Shown here in pieces: positions 41,656-50,138 of a DNA stretch of 64,000 nucleotides. The stretch spans positions 1,496,501 to 1,560,500 of the forward strand of contig JAWKHH010000002.1 in assembly GCA_041394945.1 (NCBI GenBank), in the 5' to 3' direction. The translations under genes were made by a program, and so were the position numbers. The stretch's first letter is position 1. Each line of letters opens with the position of its first letter. The DNA comes from Bryobacteraceae bacterium. GTDB lineage: Bacteria > Acidobacteriota > Terriglobia > Bryobacterales > Bryobacteraceae. Below the pieces are notes generated by a model. It was not told the origin of the DNA. It ran no database searches and saw nothing but the letters and a program-made list of their open reading frames with translations.

Positions 41656-42462
41656 TCATCGATTTCCTCCGAGCCACAAATGGAGCGGGGGAAACATCCG
41701 ATGGGCCGCGTCGATATAGAGAGAACCCATCGTGGCGGTCCACGCGCCGATGGTCAGCATCGCCGCCAGCATCTTCAACGGAAAAGCCAATGTGAGCAGT
41801 TGAAGGTGAGCATCCAGGCGGCCGAGCAGCGCCAGAGTGACGTCGACCACGAGCAGGAGGCCCGCCACTGGCAGGGCCAGCCGAACGGCGAGCCGGAACA
41901 TCTCGCCCGTCCAAGCCGCCAGCGCCCCCCAGTAGGCGGCGACCTTGGAAGCCGGCAGTTCGGCTCCAAAGCCGGGCAGCCAATGGCCGGGCGGGTTCGT
42001 CTCGAGGCTATGTGCGAAAATGCGGATCACTTCGCGGTCGAGCCCGGCGGCGACGAACATGGCTGCGGCCGTCAATTGCGCTACTGTCTGCAGGACGGTC
42101 GAATCGGCTTGTGTCGTCGGATCGATCGTTGCCGCATAGGTGTACCCGGCTTGTGTTCCGGCCACCTGCATGGCGATCGTAAAGGCCTCGTTCAGCCAAC
42201 CGACCAGGACGCCCGTTCCGCATCCGAGGGCCGCCTCGGCGAGCAGAGTCACGGGCGACAGCCGCGACGGCTCCGGCCATGCCGGCAGCAGAACCACCGT
42301 AAGCGCGAACGCAAAAAGGACCCTGACGACCGGCGCGGCGCCTCGAAATCCCGGCAGCGGCAGCATCGCCACCGCCCCCCCGATCCGGGCCAGCGCCGCA
42401 AGGAAGCCGGCGGCCGCCCCGGTCGGCCAGATCGCGGCGATGCCCATGGGGTCAGTGGGCAT
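41656..42462 (-). CDS. fliR: Flagellar export protein FliR
   Basis: 268 residues with about six membrane segments. Typical text: LPLPGFRGAAPVVRVLFAFA, ALGCGTGVLVGWLNEAFTIA, MQVAGTQAGYTYAATIDP and VAGLLLVVDVTLALLGRLDA. It is part of the FliPQR export gate in the MS ring. Its ATG at 42462 overlaps the 3' end of fliQ by 11 bp, so the two are translationally linked. Confidence 0.93.
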   Translation of the reverse strand: MPTDPMGIAAIWPTGAAAGFLAALARIGGAVAMLPLPGFRGAAPVVRVLFAFALTVVLLPAWPEPSRLSPVTLLAEAALGCGTGVLVGWLNEAFTIAMQVAGTQAGYTYAATIDPTTQADSTVLQTVAQLTAAAMFVAAGLDREVIRIFAHSLETNPPGHWLPGFGAELPASKVAAYWGALAAWTGEMFRLAVRLALPVAGLLLVVDVTLALLGRLDAHLQLLTLAFPLKMLAAMLTIGAWTATMGSLYIDAAHRMFPPLHLWLGGNR

Positions 42463-42721
42463 AGCGCCCCAGGTCAGCGAATAGCGCCGTCGTATAGGCG
42501 GTGAGTTTCATCAACATCCATGGCAGGCACAGGAGCAGGCCGGCGAAGAACGCGGCAAGCCGCGGCACGGCCGCGAAGCCCGGATCCTGGATCGAGGTGA
42601 CGATCTGCACCAGGCTCATTACCAGGCCGGCCAGAAAGCCGAGTGCGAGTAGCGGCAGGGCGAGCCAGAATGCGGTCATCATGGCCTGCCTCATGGCTTC
42701 GGTTACGGTCGCAGCGTTCAT
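42452..42721 (-). CDS. fliQ: Flagellar export protein FliQ
   Basis: 89 residues with two membrane helices (TAFWLALPLLALGFLAGLVM, then PRLAAFFAGLLLCLPWMLMK) separated by the VQIVTSIQDPG turn conserved in FliQ. The ATG at 42721 is chosen over an upstream in-frame ATG at 42739 because it gives the usual FliQ length. It lies 18 nt after fliP. Confidence 0.93.
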   Translation of the reverse strand: MNAATVTEAMRQAMMTAFWLALPLLALGFLAGLVMSLVQIVTSIQDPGFAAVPRLAAFFAGLLLCLPWMLMKLTAYTTALFADLGRYAH

Positions 42722-42739
42722 GCGGTGGGTTCTCCTCAA

Positions 42740-43510
42740 CTACCCGAAACTCTTCACGAGGGAACCAATCACGAGGTTCCAGCCGTCGACGAGGACGAAC
42801 AGGAGGATCTTGAATGGGGCCGAAAGCATCACCGGCGGGAGCTGCACCATGCCCGCCACCAGCGTCACCGACGCTACAACGAGGTCGATGACCAGAAAAG
42901 GCAGGAACAGGACGGCGCCGATCTGGAATCCCGTTCTCAGTTCCGACAGCACGTAGGCGGGCAACACGATCCGCAACTCGGTCTCGGCGGCGGTCCGCGG
43001 CGCCGGTGACTTCGATACTTCGAGCATCAGGGCGAGATCCTTTTCGCGGGCGAAGCGCAGCAGGTAATCCCGGAGTGGAGGGCTTGCCCGTCGAACGGCC
43101 TCCCCGCCACTGATTTCTCCTTTCTCGAACGGCTGCCATGCGCTGGCGTAGATGCGTTCGCCGACCGGTTGCATCAGCAGCGCCGTCAGGAACAAGGCCA
43201 GTCCGACCAGCACTTGGTTGGATGGCGCTGTCTGTGTGCCGAGGGCCTGGCGCAGGAAGTGGAGCACGAGAGTGATGCGGAGGAATGGCGTTGCCGACAT
43301 GACCAGAGCCGGTAGAAGTGTGAGCGCGCCGAGCAGGATCACGATCTGCATCGGTACGCCTGGCCCGGCTTTGGGCAGCTCGGCCGCCGGCCCATGGTGG
43401 GCGGGAGCGGCCCAGAGAGTGGCGTGGGCCAACCACAATGCCGCGAGAGCAAGCGCGGCTCGCTGTGGACGCCGCGGGGCGCTGCTCTGCTGATCGAGAC
43501 TCCGGTTCAT
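42740..43510 (-). CDS. fliP: Flagellar export protein FliP
   Basis: 256 residues. A cleavable signal peptide (AALALAALWLAHATLWAAPA) is typical of FliP. Then MQIVILLGALTLLPALVMSA, the FLRITLVLHFLRQALGTQTA signature, MQPVGERIYASAWQPFEKGE, LPAYVLSELRTGFQIGAVLF and a final LVDGWNLVIGSL. The export-gate core of the FliPQR complex. The ATG at 43510 overlaps the stop of the FliO-like gene by 4 nt. Confidence 0.94.
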   Translation of the reverse strand: MNRSLDQQSSAPRRPQRAALALAALWLAHATLWAAPAHHGPAAELPKAGPGVPMQIVILLGALTLLPALVMSATPFLRITLVLHFLRQALGTQTAPSNQVLVGLALFLTALLMQPVGERIYASAWQPFEKGEISGGEAVRRASPPLRDYLLRFAREKDLALMLEVSKSPAPRTAAETELRIVLPAYVLSELRTGFQIGAVLFLPFLVIDLVVASVTLVAGMVQLPPVMLSAPFKILLFVLVDGWNLVIGSLVKSFG

Positions 43511-43893
43511 AGGCTGCGTCCCTCGATCCGGCCGGACGGGCGCGGACGGGTGGCGCGGCTCGGACCGCGCCCGGCGCCGTCCGAAAGCGTGGTCGGGTCT
43601 CGCCGTGAGGTTTCCCGCCATCCTCCGACGCACTCGATTCCCCGGCCGTGGCAGGCCAGGAGCCAGCGCCTCGAGCCCGCCTCTACCAGGTGTACTGTGT
43701 GATGCGCCGACAGCCGCGCCGTGCCGGTCACTCTCACCGGTCGCGGCGAGACGGCTCGGGTCGATCGGAGCAGGCCCGCCACCCAGGAGAACAGCCTCGA
43801 GAGCGGCGACGGACGGAGTCCGCCCGCGAAGCCGGGCGCTTCGCCGCACGCCGGTTCCGCTCCGGTGGCCCGTGGCCGGTCAGTCGGACTCAT
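43507..43893 (-). CDS. fliO: FliO-like protein
   Basis: 128 residues. The middle part has FliO-domain text: RPVRVTGTARLSAHHTVHLV, then GSRRWLLACHGRGIECVGGW, similar to the cytoplasmic part of FliO, which helps FliP assembly. Unlike standard FliO there is no convincing membrane helix; only a weak LSRLFSWVAGLLRS segment precedes the domain. Position directly before fliP (4-nt overlap) and after fliN supports the call. Composition is unusually Arg-rich at both ends. Confidence 0.62.
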   Translation of the reverse strand: MSPTDRPRATGAEPACGEAPGFAGGLRPSPLSRLFSWVAGLLRSTRAVSPRPVRVTGTARLSAHHTVHLVEAGSRRWLLACHGRGIECVGGWRETSRRDPTTLSDGAGRGPSRATRPRPSGRIEGRSL

Positions 43894-44245
43894 GAAAATC
43901 GGTAATTCGAACACCCATTCGCTCCTCGAGAATGACGATTTCGCCAAATCCCATCAATGCGCCGCCGACCCGGATATCGATGTTTTCTCCCGCCGACCGG
44001 GTCATCCGGAGTACGCTTCCGGGCTTCAGCCGCAGAATCTCCCGGACGGACATTCGTCGGCGATCCAGTTCCACTTCGATGCCGAGCGGGAGGTCGGCGA
44101 AGCGTTCCGGCACCGCCGGCAGGATGCTCGGGGCGGATTTGCCGGCCAGGCGTGCGCCCGCCGATGGACCGTCGTTCGCCGTCGGCCGTGGCTCGGCGCC
44201 TCCTTCGTGGTCCCGCTGGGCGTGAACGTCCATGGTGTCGTGCAT
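43880..44245 (-). CDS. fliN: Flagellar motor switch protein FliN, short form
   Basis: 121 residues. The SpoA domain occupies about residues 40-115: VPERFADLPLGIEVELDRRR, MSVREILRLKPGSVLRMTRS, then GFGEIVILEERMGVRITDFH. This is the usual FliN length. It is the second SpoA protein in the window, the other being the FliY-like one. Its 3' end overlaps the FliO-like gene by 14 bp. There is an in-frame ATG at residue 5 that could be used instead. No FliM is seen in the window. Confidence 0.87.
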   Translation of the reverse strand: MHDTMDVHAQRDHEGGAEPRPTANDGPSAGARLAGKSAPSILPAVPERFADLPLGIEVELDRRRMSVREILRLKPGSVLRMTRSAGENIDIRVGGALMGFGEIVILEERMGVRITDFHESD

Positions 44246-44358
44246 CCTGTCTTGCCGCGCCGTCGCGGCGGCGCGGCTCTGGGAGTTGGAGGCGGTTCCG
44301 GCGTGCGCGCAACTCCGACTTGCGGCGCCGCCGGACCGCTATTTCGATCGCTGCCAGG

Positions 44359-45594
44359 CTAGCGTTTCAATCCGATCGTCTCCTGACTCAGTTCGTCCAC
44401 GGTCGTGATCACACGCGCGTTTGCCTGGTAGCCCCGCTGCAGCACGATCAGATTCGTGAACTCGCGCGCGATGTCGACCGTCGAGCTCTCAATCGCTCCT
44501 CCGAGGATCGTGCCACGGCCGCCGGTGCCGGGCAGGCCGATGGCGGGGAGCGCCGACCGGGCGCTCAATTGGTAGCTGTTGTTGCCGACCGCGATCAGAG
44601 ACTCAGGGTTTCGTACCGACGCCATCGCCAGGCGTCCTACCACGGTCTGAACTCCGTTGGAAAACTGCGCCAGAACGGCGCCGCCGTTGCCGACGCCGAC
44701 GCGAATCAGTTGGGCCGATGGCGATCCGTCCTGGGCGTTGGCGGACACCGCCGACGACTGGGCGTATTGGGTTAACCTCGGTCTCTGTCCGTCATACATG
44801 GACCAGTTCAACGTGAGATCGGCCGCTCCGTCGGCGAGACCGGTCACCGCGAGTTGGGGAAACGGGCCATCGGCAGGTGGATCGACGAGCGTGCCGGACG
44901 AAGTGAAAGTGAGGGATCCGGTGACGGGCGCGATCGGAGACGTGACATCCGAGTCGGGGAACTCGAGCGAGTAGTCCCACACATTGGCCGTCGTCGACTT
45001 GGTGTAGCCGACCGTGACGATATGCGATGTGCCGAGGGAATCGAAGACCTCGATCGACCCGGAGAACTGCGTCCCGGGCTCGGCCGAGGCGTCGAGGTTG
45101 AGGTCGAATGAGAACGATGTCGTCGGGATCGGTGGTTTGATCGATCCGACGGGGACGACGATGTCTCCCACCGGGATATTCGTGTCAAGCACGCCGTTCT
45201 GCTCGGTCCAGCCCTGAACGCGTTGGCCTGTTGCCGTGAGCAGATTTCCGCTCTTGTCGACTTGAAGATTGCCGCCCCGAGAGTAGACAATCGGGCCGTT
45301 TTGCTCGCGAACCACAAGGAAGCCGTCTCCCTGGACGGCGATATCGAGTTCGCCTGTGCTGGCCTTGATCGCGCCCTGGGTGAACTGGCGGATGGTGTTC
45401 GGGCGAGCCACGCCGAAGCCGACCTGGGTTTCGCCCAGCCCGGCCCCGAGCGACTGCGTCACCAAGTCATAGAACGCGACGACGTTGGTCTTGAATCCCG
45501 GTGTGTTCAGGTTGGCAAGGTTGTTACCGACCACATCCACGGCGGTTGCGTGAGCGCTCAGCGCCGAGAGCGCGGTCGAAAATGATGTAAACAT
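44359..45594 (-). CDS. flgE: Flagellar hook protein FlgE
   Basis: 411 residues. The N-terminal rod-type helix has FSTALSALSAHATAVDVVGN then NLANLNTPGFKTN. The C-terminal flg_bbr_C helix has SSTVDIAREFTNLIVLQRGY then QANARVITTVDELSQETIGL. The middle domain is hook-specific beta structure (PTTSFSFDLNLDASAEPG). Subunits polymerise into the hook, capped by FlgD and measured by FliK. GGAG lies upstream of the ATG at 45594. It is downstream of flgD with a 134-nt gap that contains no gene. Confidence 0.93.
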   Translation of the reverse strand: MFTSFSTALSALSAHATAVDVVGNNLANLNTPGFKTNVVAFYDLVTQSLGAGLGETQVGFGVARPNTIRQFTQGAIKASTGELDIAVQGDGFLVVREQNGPIVYSRGGNLQVDKSGNLLTATGQRVQGWTEQNGVLDTNIPVGDIVVPVGSIKPPIPTTSFSFDLNLDASAEPGTQFSGSIEVFDSLGTSHIVTVGYTKSTTANVWDYSLEFPDSDVTSPIAPVTGSLTFTSSGTLVDPPADGPFPQLAVTGLADGAADLTLNWSMYDGQRPRLTQYAQSSAVSANAQDGSPSAQLIRVGVGNGGAVLAQFSNGVQTVVGRLAMASVRNPESLIAVGNNSYQLSARSALPAIGLPGTGGRGTILGGAIESSTVDIAREFTNLIVLQRGYQANARVITTVDELSQETIGLKR

Positions 45595-45728
45595 CCGATT
45601 CTCCTCGTGTCCTTACGTTGTCATCCGATCTGCATTGCTGTCACTCGATCTGCCCAGTTCTTCGACTGGATTCCCATTTCGCGGCCGGCCTGACGTTCTC
45701 CGCGCCACCGGCGATCTTTTCCGCCGCG

Positions 45729-46088
45729 CTATCCCGCGCCGCCGCTGCCGCCGGCGTTTCCAACCGGCGTCGAGCCAAGGTGCTCGATGCCGGAACGGAT
45801 CGCTTCCAGCTCCTGTCTCATCGCGAGCGACTGCTCCAGGGCGGAGAACTGGGCCAGTTGCGTGACGAAGCCCATCGGATCGGTTGGATCGAGTGGGTTC
45901 TGGTTCTGCAACTGCGCAACGAGCAGTTTGAGAAACGTTTCCTTGGAGGTGAGCGGATCGGATTCCGCATCCGCAGTGGGAGCGTCGGCGGGGCCTGCGG
46001 CGGCATCGGCTGCATCCGCGGTTCCCGCCGCAGGCGAATATGCCGCCGCCCGCGGTTGCGCGGCCAGTGTCCCGGAAGTGATCGTCAT
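45729..46088 (-). CDS. flgD: Flagellar hook cap protein FlgD, short form
   Basis: 119 residues. The FlgD N-terminal domain is clear: LTSKETFLKLLVAQLQNQNP, LDPTDPMGFVTQLAQFSALE, and then QSLAMRQELEAIRSGIEHLG. It ends in a Gly-rich tail with no sign of the Ig-like/tudor C-terminal domains that make most FlgD proteins over 200 residues. FlgD caps the growing hook and is needed for its assembly. The ATG at 46088 follows AAAAAGGAG. Its shortness resembles other minimal FlgD proteins, so it may be functional. Confidence 0.87.
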   Translation of the reverse strand: MTITSGTLAAQPRAAAYSPAAGTADAADAAAGPADAPTADAESDPLTSKETFLKLLVAQLQNQNPLDPTDPMGFVTQLAQFSALEQSLAMRQELEAIRSGIEHLGSTPVGNAGGSGGAG

Positions 46089-46179
46089 TGAGTTGCGCTC
46101 CTTTTTCTGGTCTGGCGTCATCGAACGACGCCCCTTGTCCCGGCGATACGGCCGACAGCGCAATGCCGCCCTCCGTGTT

Positions 46180-48927
46180 TCATTGCCCCAACCCCTGCGC
46201 GACCGCGCCGAACTGCTCGCTGGCGACCGCGTTCCGCGCTCGTTGCGGCGGCGCGCCGAAGGGCCTGCGGCGCCGGTCCTGATTGTGCCCGTGGCTCGAC
46301 GGGTCCCCCTGTCCCGGGGTTGCTGCTTGGGGAACCGGTCGCTGGAGTTGCGGACGGGGAGGTTCGTCGGCGTGGGGCGTGGAAATGCGATCCGGAATCC
46401 AAGGTTCGGCGCGGTACCCGGCCTCGCGGATCGCCGCTGCTTCCGGCCCGACGAGTTGGTCCAGTCCGGCCCGGAGCCTCTCGTTCAAGCCGGCGTCCGA
46501 GGTCCGAACGACCATTTCAAGCCGCGCCGCCTGCTCGCGCACATCGATACGGACGCGCGGCTGGCCGGTTCCATCGATAGTCACGTCGACCCGTCTTACC
46601 GTGCCGCTGCGGGGATCGGAATCCGACGGTGGTTCTCGGAGGATCTGTTCTGACCGCGGCGTCGAATCGGGCGCGTCGAGCCGGTGATCGTTGCCGGCTG
46701 GCGCCGCGGCGGAGGTTCCGGGACGAGGCGCCGGCATCAGTCCGTGGCCGAGGCGGTTTCCGGAGTCGTCGTGGACCACCGGCGCCTCTCCGTGCCGGTG
46801 TCCGCTCGTGGGGTCCGATGGGTTCGGCCGTTGCCCCACGTGATTGTCGCGCGTGGAATCGACGGACCGGTCTGGCGGGGGGGGCTCTTCGCGCGCCACG
46901 GGATCTTCCACGGGAGTGTCGACCCGCGGGGACGAGTCGACTTCGATCGCGTTTGCCGGCTCGGCCGGAGTTTGGGCCGCCCGCTGGGCGCCCGGATTCT
47001 GTTCGAGCGTGCTCGATCCGCGGCCGGACTCCTGATTCGCACCGGCCTCATCCGGGAGACGCATCGAGTCTTTGAATCCTTTGCGCGCCACCTGGGAGAC
47101 AGGCTGATTCGCCGCTGCCCGGCTGCTCCCGGGTTGCGCCGGGCCCGCTCCTCTCTGGTTCGTTTGCCCATGGTTCGCTTGCCCGAGAATCTCACCCCCT
47201 GATTCAACCGGTCTGGGCTGGTGGCCTGGCGAGGCGGGCGCCGGTCTTGCGCTTGCGATGGCGGCGTCCGTGTTAGCGGGCGGGCCGATCTCCTCTTTCC
47301 CTTGGGTCAACGGGCCCGGAACCGGAACGCCTTCGCCGCCGTTCCCCTGCGTTCGGAAACCTTGCACCGCTTGGCGGCCGGCAATGACTGGCGGAGCCGA
47401 ATCATCCGTCCGATTCGCGGCCGGCGCGTCCGAGGGCTGCTCCGGATCGAGGCGCAAGCCGAAGGCGACTTGCATTTCGAGCTGAGACGGCACATTGTGA
47501 CGGACGCCACTGGTCTCGGCCGGCGAAGGCCTTGGTGACGATTCGTGGGTGGAGGTGTGGACCTCGGCCGGAATGCGCGAGGCGCCATCCGTCCGGTTTC
47601 CATCGCGCCCACGCGGCGGCGCGCTCACCCCCTCCTTCAAGACGATGCGCCTCGAAGCCAAGAGCGCACTCGCGGAAGGTTCAACGGTTGGGCCCTTTTC
47701 CGGTGGATCTTCCTGGTCCAGGCCGGACGGTCGCTCTTGATTCCGGGGCTGGAGTTCCGATGACGGGCCGGCCGCGACCCGGCCAGCCGCAACCTGACCG
47801 GAGGCCCTCGTGTCCGCCGGCCGAGCGTCCAGTTTCGTTTTGGCGAGGTCCCCGGTGACGGGAGTGAGCCCCTTCCGCGCGGATGCCCCGGTCGCGGCGG
47901 ACGACACGGATGTTGTGTCGTCCGATTCCGCTGGCGTCTCCCGCTCGGTGGACGGACTGGGCTGAGGGTCGCCGGGCCCGAAGTTCGGCGCGGTCGCCGC
48001 TTGTCCGGGAAGTGGCAACAGACGGAGCGAAATCGGTCCGCCGACGGGCGCAGGTAAATCGTCGCCGGTCTCCACGGCGGCGGTGTTCGCGGCGACCGCC
48101 CGACTCGCGCCGTCGCGCGGGGGATCGACAGCAGCTCCTTCGTCCGGCGTCGCATTCGCGGCCCGGCGCGGCCCGAACATTGGCGGTAGGGGTGGACGTG
48201 CTTCGGCGAGGAAGGAAGCGCCGATCGCGCCCATACCGGCTTGGCTTGTTTCAAAATGGAACCGATTGTGGCGCACGGCTGTCAAAAATGGAACTCGAAT
48301 TTCGGTTGTCGTTCCGCTGGCGGATTGCGATTGCGATTCCGCCGCGTCGATGTGCGATGGATCGGCGGACTCCCTGCGTGACGGGCCGCCCGGAGCGCCA
48401 AGCGCGCCATCGGGCGCCGGCGCGATCGGCAACGATGAGAAGGACAGTCCGAGCGGCAGCGCCGGAGCGGCAGGGGGTAAGACCGGGACCGTCGTCCAGG
48501 AAAGGGATGGCGCGGGTGGCGATGTCCGCGATTCGGTGTCCTCATCGGTTTCGTCATCCATGTCGTCGGCCGATCGGGAGATGGTCTTCGGTTCCGGTTC
48601 CGGGTCGAGCGCCTCCTCGATTGCCTGGCCGAGCGAAACCGCATCGAACTGCAGCGTCGCAGGGGGCTCACTCGTCATCCACTGCATGGATGCCGCTGCC
48701 AATCCTGGTTTGGGTGCGACCGAACGCGCCCGCTGTGATCCGTCGCCGTTCCCCGATTCGACTTCAATTCCCGGATCGGTTTTGGCGTCAAGCCCGGCCG
48801 CGAACCAGCGTACGAAGTCGAAACCGTTGGCGGGCTCGCCCGCGGTCGCCTTCGCCGGCGGTGTCGTTCCGGCCGGGAAGCCGCCGCTGAAACCGCCGTT
48901 GTCGTTGAGGGTGAAGGCTGCGAGCAC
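46180..48927 (-). CDS. fliK: Flagellar hook-length control protein FliK
   Basis: 915 residues, much longer than the usual 400-600. The N-terminal ~790 residues are low-complexity, rich in Pro, Ala, Gly and Asp, as in FliK rulers. The C-terminal substrate-switch domain is near residues 795-860: TVRRVDVTIDGTGQPRVRID, then RLEMVVRTSDAGLNERLRAG, then LDQLVGPEAAAIREAGYRAE. A long ruler could mean a long hook. The start is GTG at 48927 with AAGGAA 5 nt upstream. A sigma-54-like element lies just upstream and places the transcript start almost at the start codon. Confidence 0.85.
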   Translation of the reverse strand: MLAAFTLNDNGGFSGGFPAGTTPPAKATAGEPANGFDFVRWFAAGLDAKTDPGIEVESGNGDGSQRARSVAPKPGLAAASMQWMTSEPPATLQFDAVSLGQAIEEALDPEPEPKTISRSADDMDDETDEDTESRTSPPAPSLSWTTVPVLPPAAPALPLGLSFSSLPIAPAPDGALGAPGGPSRRESADPSHIDAAESQSQSASGTTTEIRVPFLTAVRHNRFHFETSQAGMGAIGASFLAEARPPLPPMFGPRRAANATPDEGAAVDPPRDGASRAVAANTAAVETGDDLPAPVGGPISLRLLPLPGQAATAPNFGPGDPQPSPSTERETPAESDDTTSVSSAATGASARKGLTPVTGDLAKTKLDARPADTRASGQVAAGRVAAGPSSELQPRNQERPSGLDQEDPPEKGPTVEPSASALLASRRIVLKEGVSAPPRGRDGNRTDGASRIPAEVHTSTHESSPRPSPAETSGVRHNVPSQLEMQVAFGLRLDPEQPSDAPAANRTDDSAPPVIAGRQAVQGFRTQGNGGEGVPVPGPLTQGKEEIGPPANTDAAIASARPAPASPGHQPRPVESGGEILGQANHGQTNQRGAGPAQPGSSRAAANQPVSQVARKGFKDSMRLPDEAGANQESGRGSSTLEQNPGAQRAAQTPAEPANAIEVDSSPRVDTPVEDPVAREEPPPPDRSVDSTRDNHVGQRPNPSDPTSGHRHGEAPVVHDDSGNRLGHGLMPAPRPGTSAAAPAGNDHRLDAPDSTPRSEQILREPPSDSDPRSGTVRRVDVTIDGTGQPRVRIDVREQAARLEMVVRTSDAGLNERLRAGLDQLVGPEAAAIREAGYRAEPWIPDRISTPHADEPPRPQLQRPVPQAATPGQGDPSSHGHNQDRRRRPFGAPPQRARNAVASEQFGAVAQGLGQ

Positions 48928-48939
48928 GGCGATTCCTTG

Positions 48940-48955
48940 TGCAATCGGGTTGCCA
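48940..48955 (-). promoter_or_regulatory. Sigma-54-like promoter of the fliK arm
   Basis: On the minus strand: TGGCAA-CCCGA-TTGCA. It has the essential GG and GC ten bases apart, and one mismatch to TGGCAC-N5-TTGCA. The predicted start is near 48929, 2 nt before the GTG. Seen directly; activity inferred. Confidence 0.55.
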
Positions 48956-49210
48956 AGGAGTGTGGGGTGGATAAAGTACCGCTATTTCTGATTGATTGAC
49001 CAAGAACAAATGACAGGCGTATGGCAAAATCTTGTCGCAATTCGTTGGCGACTGACGTTTCTTGGTCATTCTGCGGCGGGTCGCGCCACGGCCCGCACAC
49101 GGGCTGAAGAGACTCTTCAGAATCGCGCCGCCGCTGCTTTGCTTGGATTTGAGTAACTTGAAGCTGCCGCTGGATTGCTGGCGCCGCGGCCGGCGCACTG
49201 GACGTGGGAA

Positions 49211-49226
49211 TGGCCCAATCCGTGCA
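49211..49226 (+). promoter_or_regulatory. Sigma-54-like promoter of the flgF arm
   Basis: TGGCCC-AATCC-GTGCA, two mismatches to the consensus but with GG and GC at correct spacing. The predicted start is near 49237, 2 nt before the flgF ATG (leaderless). Weaker than its divergent partner. Confidence 0.4.
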
Positions 49227-49238
49227 AAGCATTGTTGC

Positions 49239-50018
49239 ATGGATGCGTTGCTCACGTCGGCCGCCAGCGGAATGAAGGCCCGGATGGAGTCGCTCGACAT
49301 GCTGGCCAACAATCTCGCCAACCAGACGAGCCCGGGTTACAAGACCGACCGCGAGTTCTATTCGTTGTACGTCGCTCCGGAGGCGATCGAGGCCACCGGC
49401 GCCGAGGTGATTCCGACGCCGCCCGAGGTTCCGGTGATCGAACGCCATTGGACCGACTTTTCGCAAGGGGCATTCGAGGATACGGGCAATCCGCTCGACG
49501 TGGCGCTTGCCGGGCCGGGCTTCTTCACGGTGCGCGGACCGGCGGGCCCTCTTTATACTCGCAACGGAAACTTTCGGCTCGCGCCTCAGGGCGGCGGGCC
49601 GGCGGGCGCCGCCAACCCCGGCGCCCGGCTTGAAACTGCGGACGGCTTTCCCGTGCTCGATGACCGTGGAAATCCTGTCACGCTCGATCCTTCGCAGTCC
49701 ATCTCAATCTCCGAGCAGGGTGAGATCCGGCAAGGGGGGCGGGCGGTTGCACGCCTCGGCATTGTCGAATTCGCCAGGCGGGATGGGCTCGCCAAGCGTT
49801 CCGGCACCTACTTCCAATGGACAGGGCCTGCGGGCGGCGGCACGGCGGCCGCGGCGAGCGTGCACCAGGGCCGGCTCGAGCAGTCCAACCAGCCGGCCGC
49901 CGAAGGGGCGATTCGGCTGGTCACGCTCATGCGCCAGTTCGAAATGCTGCAGCGCGCCATCCAGATCGGGGCCGACATGGGGCGGCGCGCCGACGAGGTG
50001 GCCAGAGTGGGGCAGTAG
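49239..50018 (+). CDS. flgF: Flagellar basal-body rod protein FlgF
   Basis: 259 residues. The N-terminal flg_bb_rod motif is MDALLTSAASGMKARMESLD then MLANNLANQTSPGYKTDREF. The C-terminal helix is QSNQPAAEGAIRLVTLMRQF. A middle domain with GNPLDVALAGPGFFTVRGP is typical of FlgF/FlgG. It is called FlgF because the flanking gene is the better FlgG. There is no ribosome site upstream of the ATG at 49239, so a leaderless or very short leader is possible. Confidence 0.85.
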   Translation: MDALLTSAASGMKARMESLDMLANNLANQTSPGYKTDREFYSLYVAPEAIEATGAEVIPTPPEVPVIERHWTDFSQGAFEDTGNPLDVALAGPGFFTVRGPAGPLYTRNGNFRLAPQGGGPAGAANPGARLETADGFPVLDDRGNPVTLDPSQSISISEQGEIRQGGRAVARLGIVEFARRDGLAKRSGTYFQWTGPAGGGTAAAASVHQGRLEQSNQPAAEGAIRLVTLMRQFEMLQRAIQIGADMGRRADEVARVGQ

Positions 50019-50138
50019 CGTGATCGGCGGCCGGCGGCCCAAAACGGCGCACGAAGCCCGAAACGGGCGCCGCAATGAAACACGCCGCGCGCGAGGTAGC
50101 GCGAGAATCGCCGAATACCAGGACGGACAGGAGGAAAA

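Larger units (their letters stand above)
48928..49238. promoter_or_regulatory. 311-bp divergent flagellar control region (fliK / flgF)
   Basis: Non-coding stretch between the minus-strand fliK arm and the plus-strand flgF arm. It contains one sigma-54-like element per direction (48940-48955 minus; 49211-49226 plus). Its middle part (about 48960-49070) is more AT-rich than the surrounding genes and could hold activator sites. No gene supported. Confidence 0.5.

Noticed and set aside
43890..44312. Arg-rich minus-strand frame overlapping short fliN
   Set aside because: Composition typical of a GC-driven shadow; fliN in another frame explains the region.
45620..45653. Two similar 14-nt copies 20 nt apart upstream of flgE
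   Set aside because: The copies differ at two positions and only two exist; too weak for a repeat or operator call.
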